Shown here: positions 58,247 through 64,000 of the stretch, one piece after another
How the letters are laid out: every line of letters begins with the position of its first letter
Numbering within the stretch: the first letter of the stretch is position 1
Origin: Tetraselmis striata
Lineage: Eukaryota > Chlorophyta > Chlorodendrophyceae > Chlorodendrales > Chlorodendraceae
Direction: 5' to 3'
NCBI GenBank assembly: GCA_006384855.1
Contig: VCJN01000005.1
Coordinates: forward strand, 124,001-188,000
DNA length: 64,000 nucleotides
Notes under the pieces: generated by a model
What the model was told of the DNA's origin: nothing
The model's input: only the letters and a program-made list of their open reading frames with translations
Databases searched by the model: none
Position numbers and translations under genes: made by a program

Positions 58247-61003
58247 ATGTCCCCGAGCACGCGCCCGTCGCGCCCGGGCGGAGAGGCAAAGGAGGCGGCG
58301 GCGGCGGCGGAGTGCGTACCGGTAGTGCGTAGTGAGACGACCGCCCGCGCCGACGAACCTGGGGCCGCTAGCAGTACGCCGGGCCAAGGTGGCCCGGACG
58401 ACACCGGGGACCGTGACCAACGAATAAACGGGACAGCGGCTGCGGGCGACCGTGCGGCGGACACGGCGCCCGCCACCGACGACGCCGATGCCGACGACGG
58501 CGCCCGCCGGCGCCGCGAGGCGCACCGCGCGCTGCTCGGCCTGCCGACGGACACCTTCCTGGAGCTGCCGGGCCGCCCCACCATACTGTACCAGCTGCGC
58601 GACTACAGCACGGCGGCGGGCTTCGCGCCGCCGGAGGACCCCGCGTGCAGCAGGGGCGACGGCGCGCGCGCCGCGCGGGAGGACCTGCCCTTCCTGTTCC
58701 GCGCCTTCGAGGCGGGCCACCCGCCGCCGCCGCCGCCCGGCAGCAAGGAGGCCGAGGCGCCGCGCGCCTCCACCATCCACGAGTACCTCGACTGGACCGT
58801 ATCTGCGGCGGAGGCCAACGCGCCGGATGAGCTGGTGCGCGCCTAGCATCCCGCCACCCGCTCCCGAATCATCGCAGTCGCGGAGCATGCGTGAGGGCAT
58901 TGGTGGGTAGTTGGGCCGAATTTGCGGGGGTTACATTTCACCGCTGGGAACTTAACTGCGCGGCTACAGTCGTTGGCGGCGCACATCCACGGCTGCATCC
59001 TTGCCGTAGTTCTCAATGGGTGGGGGGTGAGGTGCTGGTTGGCGGCGGTGTGTTGGGAGCAGGATTGGTCCTTCCCCCCGCCCCCTGGGGGGGGCAGTGA
59101 GGCACCACCATGCGGAGGTCATGGGCACACAGGCGGCTGCGCATGCAGGGCGCGAGTGCGTGCGCCCCGAGGGCAGTTCAGAAACTAGCAAGCGTGAGCC
59201 GCGTAAACAGCAAGGCAGCTCGGGACAGTGCGGTGAGGTCTGGCTGCCCCGGCCTGCCCTACGCCGCCGGAGCCTGACGCTCCCGGCCGCATCGCCCCGG
59301 CACCGCAGGGCTTCGAGGGCTTCCGGCTGATCGTGTTGCACCCGCGCTACCGGCCCAACTGGCCGCCGCCCGGCGCGTACGCCGACGCGGAGGCGGCGCG
59401 GCCGCACCCCTTGCTGGGCGCGCCGCGCGGGGCGATGCCGCCGCTGATGGCGCACGGCAAGCCGCTCTGCGCGGCGACCATCCGCACCGGGCCCAACTTT
59501 ATCGAGGTGCCCCCCCCCCCCTCCTCCCTTCCCATGGCGCCGTCCCCCCACAGCCACATTAGCACACGCCCACAGTGCAGATGCACTACACAGCGTCTGC
59601 CCTCTCAAGGCTGGGGTGTCAGCGTCAATGAGAGCTGCCCCAGGAGCAACCCTGCGCTACGTTTGCAATCAGAGCCGTAAGAGGGGGGGGGGGTGGGGGG
59701 GGGGGGGGGGGGGGGGGTTGGGACGCCTTTTGGGGGGGGCAGGAAAACTGGGGGGGGGGGGGGGGGGGTTCATGGTGCACGTTGTGGAATTGACTCGCAA
59801 GAGGGGTAGGCAAAGAAATGCTTATCACCCGGGGGACGGCCCGCCCCCATGGAATGAAAGCCCGCCGTACGGGGGCTTGCACAACCGCTTTGGCTTGCAT
59901 GGGTCTTGAGCACACGGCGAGCATGGTGGAGGGGGACGGGGAGGCGCACGGTGACCCAACAGTGTTGGAAATTCCGTCACTGGCCTCCAATTAGTCTTGC
60001 GGAATGCTTCGGCAATTTGCTTGATGACTACAACGGAGCGCCGCCTACGCACTCCAGTCGGGCTTTCCGTCCTTGGATCGTTGCCGCAGAGGCTGTCGTG
60101 GAGCCGCTGTCACTGTTGCCGTTCCTGTCCTGGGGGTGGAGGAATGAGGTGGGGGTAGTAGCGGTGGGAGAGGAGGGCCCTTGGAGGGGGGAACGGGGGG
60201 GGGGAGGGTGAAAGCTGTCGGGGCATTGCCGGATAGCGGCTGAGGCTGCGGCGGCGTCACGGGGTGTTGATGTTTTCATAGCATGGGCTGCTTCTTGTTG
60301 TTGAGGCTGCAAGGGGGTTTGTGTTATCGCCTTGAATGTCCCTATACTTTACATTTGACAACCCAGAGGTGATCAATTTGGGGGGGTTTGAGGGAAATAT
60401 GGGGTATCCCAGTTCAAATCCTGGGGGTTACGGAGGTGTGAGGCCTGTCGGGGCCTCTGAACCCCACGGCTCACCCCCTCGCGCGGTCGCCGGACGCGGC
60501 GCACGCAGGTGCCGTTTGTGGCGACCGTGGAGAATAAAAAGGCGCGCGGCTTCGGGCGGTGCCTGCTGGAGGCGATCGAGGACGTGGCGCGCGCGCTGGG
60601 GCTGCCCACGCTCATGCTGTGCAGCACGGACGACGCCAAGACGCTGTCCATCTGGGAGCACCTGGGCTTTTCGCGCGTGGAGGAGGGGCACTGGGCGGAG
60701 CTGGGCGTCGAGCACGGCGACATGCTGTACATGGACAACACGGTGCAGCTGTTCAAGGCGGTGCCGCCCGCGCGCAGGCTGCGGCCGCTGCTGCTCAAGC
60801 ACCAGGCCTTCCGAGCGCGGCTGTACGCGTGGGAGGGCGCGACGCCGCCGGCGCTCGCCAAGCGCCCCGCGCGCCGGCCGGACAGCGGCGAGGGCGACGC
60901 CGGCAGCAGCTGGGGCGGCGCGGGCGGGGGCGCCTCCAAGGCGGCCGGCAGCCACGTCAGCCGCGGCAGCGATAGCGGCGGGGATAGCAAGCGGCGCCGT
61001 TGA
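58247..61003 (+). CDS. GNAT-fold acetyltransferase, related to the plant IDM1 C-terminal domain
   Basis: Three exons, 58247-58834, 59309-59506 and 60509-61003, all phase 0, with GTGCGC and GTGCCC donors, give 426 residues. The last exon begins VPFVATVENKKARGFGRCLL, the GNAT motif A acetyl-CoA loop (RGFGRC for Q/RxxGxG/A). It continues through LGLPTLMLCSTDDAKTLSIW and EHLGFSRVEE. This order (PFVAT, then loop, then a split to LGF) resembles the acetyltransferase part of plant PHD-finger proteins such as IDM1. The middle exon (FRLIVLHPRYRPNWPPPG) supplies the preceding strands. No PHD finger is visible. The N-terminus is acidic and alanine-rich, with ELPGRPTILYQLRDYSTAAG as its only structured-looking stretch. 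The C-terminal 60 residues are Gly/Ser-rich ending KRRR, a possible nuclear signal. The ATG at 58247 is the first suitable start but uncertain. The substrate (histone?) is inference. Confidence 0.72.
59940..60110 (-). repeat. Dispersed repeat X, copy 4 (in GNAT intron)
   Basis: Plus-strand sequence TTCGGCAATTTGCTTGATGA..AACGGAGCGCCGCCTAC..GGGCTTTCCGT corresponds base for base, with gaps, to TTTGGCAATGTCCTTGAGGA..AACAGAGCGTCGCCTAC..GGGCTTTCCGT at window position 1. It also matches the reverse of 9840-9965. It sits in the 1.0-kb intron 59507-60508, next to G tracts at 59677-59717 and 59750-59768. Confidence 0.75.
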
Positions 61004-62065
61004 AATAGCGGCGTGATTCGACCCTGTGTGCGTGTGCGCTGAGGCCGTGGTTCTTTGGGGGGGGGGGGGGGGGGGGGGGGTTGAGGGGAGGTCGTTGGGG
61101 CGTTATGAGCAGACGCAATTGCGCGTGCGAGGTGGTGGTCGGCGGCGCTCCTGTGGGCCGGAAAGGGGGTGGGGGCGGGGGTGGGGGAGGGGGAGAGCGG
61201 TCTCGAACGCAGCGGGCAACAAACTCCGACGCGGCAGCGACGCGCTCCTCATGTGTCGGAGCCTATGTGCATCTGGCGCGCATGACGGTAGTTACGGCCA
61301 ACGTGACGGGCAGGCCCGGAGTTTTTTTGTTTGGGGGAGGGAGGGTGATGAGCACAGGCGGATGGGGCAACGACGCATACACTCACAGTGTCGCAGGTAA
61401 GTATCGGAAGCCGTACTGTCGGAGTCGGCAGTCCTGCTCGGCGCCGGTGCCTAAACGATTTGTCCTTTGCAGCGGATGCGCGCCTGCGTCGGCCCAGGGA
61501 TACTTGCTGTTTGATTCGGCGAGGCGGCTGTGCCGTTCGTCGCTGCTAGCGAGCGACGCGGCGCCGTTCAATGCAAGTCCCTAATAGATTCGTGGAGTGT
61601 ACTTTGACGGTCCGATTATGCAAGACGACGGGCGGTCCAGACTGCCGTGATAGCGCTTAGTATTTAAATGAAGTTTAGTCCTATATAGGCATAGTAATGG
61701 ATGCCGACGGGGGGAAGAGGCTGCGGATGCTACTCTCCGTGGGATGGAACGCGACAATGTTCGTCAAGAATGCTACTCCTGCCTGTCGCTGACTCCCAAG
61801 GGGCTCGTCGCCGGCGCGAGTCGATGAAGCAAGTCGTCCGCACTGGACCGCACTTTGAGCGCTGGCACGCAAAATCTATTAAAATCACCGCTGAGAGGCC
61901 CCTTGGGCGGGCCGATGTGGTGAAACTGGCGGAATGCTCTCGAAACGCGCGTGTGTCTACACCGCTACAATCTAATGCCCCCACACGACAGCAGGGTGTC
62001 GATAGGGAGGGTAGGGGGGGCGGGGATGGAGTTCCTAGGCTGGGAAGTGAGTATCTCGGGAGCGG
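61004..62065. other. Convergent intergenic region
   Basis: 3' flanks of the GNAT and ABC transporter genes. G-rich at 61058-61200. Nothing coding is recognised. Confidence 0.5.
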
Positions 62066-64000
62066 TCACATCTCCATCATGCTCTGCGAGACAACCGTCG
62101 AGTTGAGGATCATGGTCTGCGAGTCGACGAGGCGCGCGTAGAGCCCGTCCCGCGCCACGAGCTCCTCGTGCGAGCCCTGCTCCGCGATGGCGCCGCCCTC
62201 GATCACGCAGATACGGTCCGCATTCTGCACCGTCGACAGCCGATGCGCGATGACCATGACAGTCTTGCCCTGCAGCAAGCGCTCGATCGCCTGCCGCACC
62301 ATGGTCTCGCTCTGGGCGTCTAGCGCGCTTGTGGCCTCGTCCAGGATCAGGATCGGCGAGTTCTGCAATCACAGCGAAGTACAGGGTCAAATCGCGAACT
62401 CGTCAGCGTTGCCTATACTATAATGGAGGTGCGTATCTAAAAAATGTACGGCCGTGCCATTGCGATTTTCAAGGGGGTGGTCGGACCTTCACGAAGGCGC
62501 GGGCGATGGCGATGCGCTGTCGCTGCCCTCCTGACATCATCTCGCCACCCTGGCCCACCATCGTCTCGTAGCCATCCGGCAGATCTTCGATGAACTCGTG
62601 CGCGTTGGCCAGCTTGGCGGCATCCACGATGTCCTCCCTGCCGAGCGGGAAACGTCGGTCCAGCCTCAGGACATACAGCGTAAACATCCCACGAGGCAGC
62701 TGCGGACGAGCTCTCGGTGCTCAGTGTTTTCGGCTCTCGGCTGGGCGTGATAGTCGGTATCATCGCTCTTTAGTGAAATATCTCAGGGAGGGGGGGGGGG
62801 GGGGGGGGGGGTTACCGGCTGCATATACCATGCCGCCCATACGCGATGTTCTCCAGTATGGTGCCGTCGAACAGCACGGGCTCCTGCCCGACCATCGCCA
62901 CAGCGTTGGACCACGCTTGCGAGGTGAACGTGTCTGCCGGCACTCCATTGAGGTACACGCCGCCGCGGTCGGGCTTGTAGAAGAGGGACATTATGGCGGC
63001 GATGGTGCTCTTGCCGCCGCCGCTGCGCCCCACCAGCGCCGTCACCGTCCCGGGCTCCAGCATGAAGTCAACACCCTCGAGCACTGCAGTTGCGCGACAG
63101 AGGAGGAGTAAGAAAAGTCGCGGCTTTTGACGACGCCATATCATGCATCGCCCTCAGTCAGTTCGTCTCGTATGGCGATGGCGAGGCGATGTCGAGAGGA
63201 GTGGAGGAAGGCGCAGCGGAGCAAACCCGTCACGGCGGCCCCGTCGCACCTGCTTTGCTCTTGCGGAGGGGGTAGCTGAAGTACACGTCGCGCAGCTCCA
63301 GCGCGCCCGCCTTGGCGGCCGCCACCGCCGACTGGTCGTCGCGCGAGTTGGGCAGGTTGGCGTCCCACACGTTGATGGAGCGGTCCCACCACGCGCCTGG
63401 CGGCAGCGCCTGCATCATCGCCGGCTCGGGCGTCGACTCCCGCAGGATGTCCTGCACCCTGCACGCCGCCGAGACACAGGCAGGGTGAGCGCCGCCTCCC
63501 ACAGTAAGTAGGGGCCGAGGAATGTTCGATACGACGCTTGCCGAAATTGCACGTGATTTCGGCTCGCATTATTCCGGTGCCGGATACAAGTGCCGTCTCC
63601 TCAATATGCTTTAGGATGCTGTGGTCATAAATGTATCATCATTTATTGCAAGGGGAGTTATGCCGCAGACCATGTCGACAGGGGCCGGGTGAAAGGGGGG
63701 GAGAGGGGTACCTGGCCACGGAGGCCTCCACCATGCGCCACTCGCTCATCGTGTTCACCACCCCCTGGGACGCGAAGATGAGGGAGAAGGTGAAGCCGAT
63801 GCCGGCCATGAGGGTCTTCAGGCTCATGTAGCCGTTGGCGATCAGCCAGCCGCCCAGCGAGTAGAGCACCAGCAGCGAGATGTGGATGGCCAGCCGGTTG
63901 ACCGCCTCCAGCGTGGACTGCAGGAGGGCCGGGAGGTCAGGCCTTTGGGTCAGGGTCGGCTTGCGGAGAAGGCCCCGCTGGGTCGATCGGCAGCGCGCCT
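62066..64000 (-). CDS. ABC transporter, subfamily B (TMD-NBD), C-terminal part; runs off right edge
   Basis: Exons on the minus strand: 63712-63917, 63250-63458, 62816-63083, 62487-62637 and 62066-62362. Phases agree and 376 residues plus the stop are visible. The first holds the last membrane helices ([39 protein letters not shown]). Then comes an ABCB-type linker with [19 protein letters not shown], Walker [11 protein letters not shown]-loop [19 protein letters not shown], signature [14 protein letters not shown], Walker [13 protein letters not shown], and the switch histidine in [14 protein letters not shown]. All catalytic residues are intact. The layout matches ABCB half-transporters (TAP/ABCB10 type) or the second half of a full P-glycoprotein; the missing upstream part decides which. 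Substrate unknown. The intron at 62638-62815 starts GTAACCCCC. Confidence 0.95.

Noticed and set aside
1..64000. Bacterial features: operons, Shine-Dalgarno sites, CRISPR arrays, rRNA
   Set aside because: Spliced genes with spliceosomal introns throughout; no regularly spaced direct repeats or rRNA sequence seen.

Overview
This is a stretch of eukaryotic nuclear DNA, most likely from a flagellated microalga. The reasons are spliced genes with short GT..AG introns, very GC-rich third codon positions in the real exons, an outer-arm dynein intermediate chain (so the cell builds motile flagella), an ABC1/ADCK-type kinase, a manganese-type CDF transporter and an IDM1-like acetyltransferase domain. 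Several genes have TGTAA 80 to 330 bases after the stop, which is the chlorophyte poly(A) signal. A green or prasinophyte alga fits best, but a haptophyte cannot be excluded from one window. Two traits run through the whole window. Introns begin GTGCG far more often than GTAAG/GTGAG, and long homopolymer C tracts (sense strand) sit right beside many splice sites.

Gene-bearing parts. At 1-2.9 kb lies the C-terminal two thirds of an ADCK2-like kinase (minus; runs off the left edge), with further unassigned exons to about 5.1 kb. At 8.0-8.7 kb is an AKAP7-like 2H phosphoesterase (minus, intronless) and at 10.4-11.7 kb a YghU-type glutathione transferase with an N-terminal extension (minus, 2 exons). 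At 23.0-27.4 kb is an axonemal dynein intermediate chain (plus, 6 exons seen). The right third is gene-dense: a ten-exon Mn-type CDF transporter (39.9-47.4, minus), divergent from a WD40-repeat protein (48.8-54.9, plus). The WD40 gene converges on a secretory-pathway sulfotransferase-like gene (56.1-57.7, minus), which is divergent from a GNAT protein (58.2-61.0, plus). That in turn converges on an ABC subfamily B transporter (62.1 to beyond the right edge, minus).

Repeat-bearing parts. From 12 to 22 kb and 28 to 39.6 kb there is little sound coding sequence, but many decayed mobile-element pieces. These include a probable hAT transposase C-terminus (17.6-18.0, minus), a tandem repeat whose units look like duplicated exons (16.0-16.8), and an inverted repeat made of two copies of a reverse-transcriptase-element C-terminal domain (19.4-21.7). 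The most striking structure is a large decayed palindrome, about 29.5-37.6 kb. Its arms carry two mirror-image copies of an unrecognised protein family, and its left arm was later split by another RT-element fragment. A second dispersed non-coding repeat occurs in four places, once inside an intron at each end of the window.

The genes do not form a pathway; they are ordinary housekeeping, ciliary and transport genes, in divergent and convergent pairs, separated by repeat islands. Exon boundaries given here were found by hand from splice sites, reading-frame phase and family resemblance. First exons are the least certain part.
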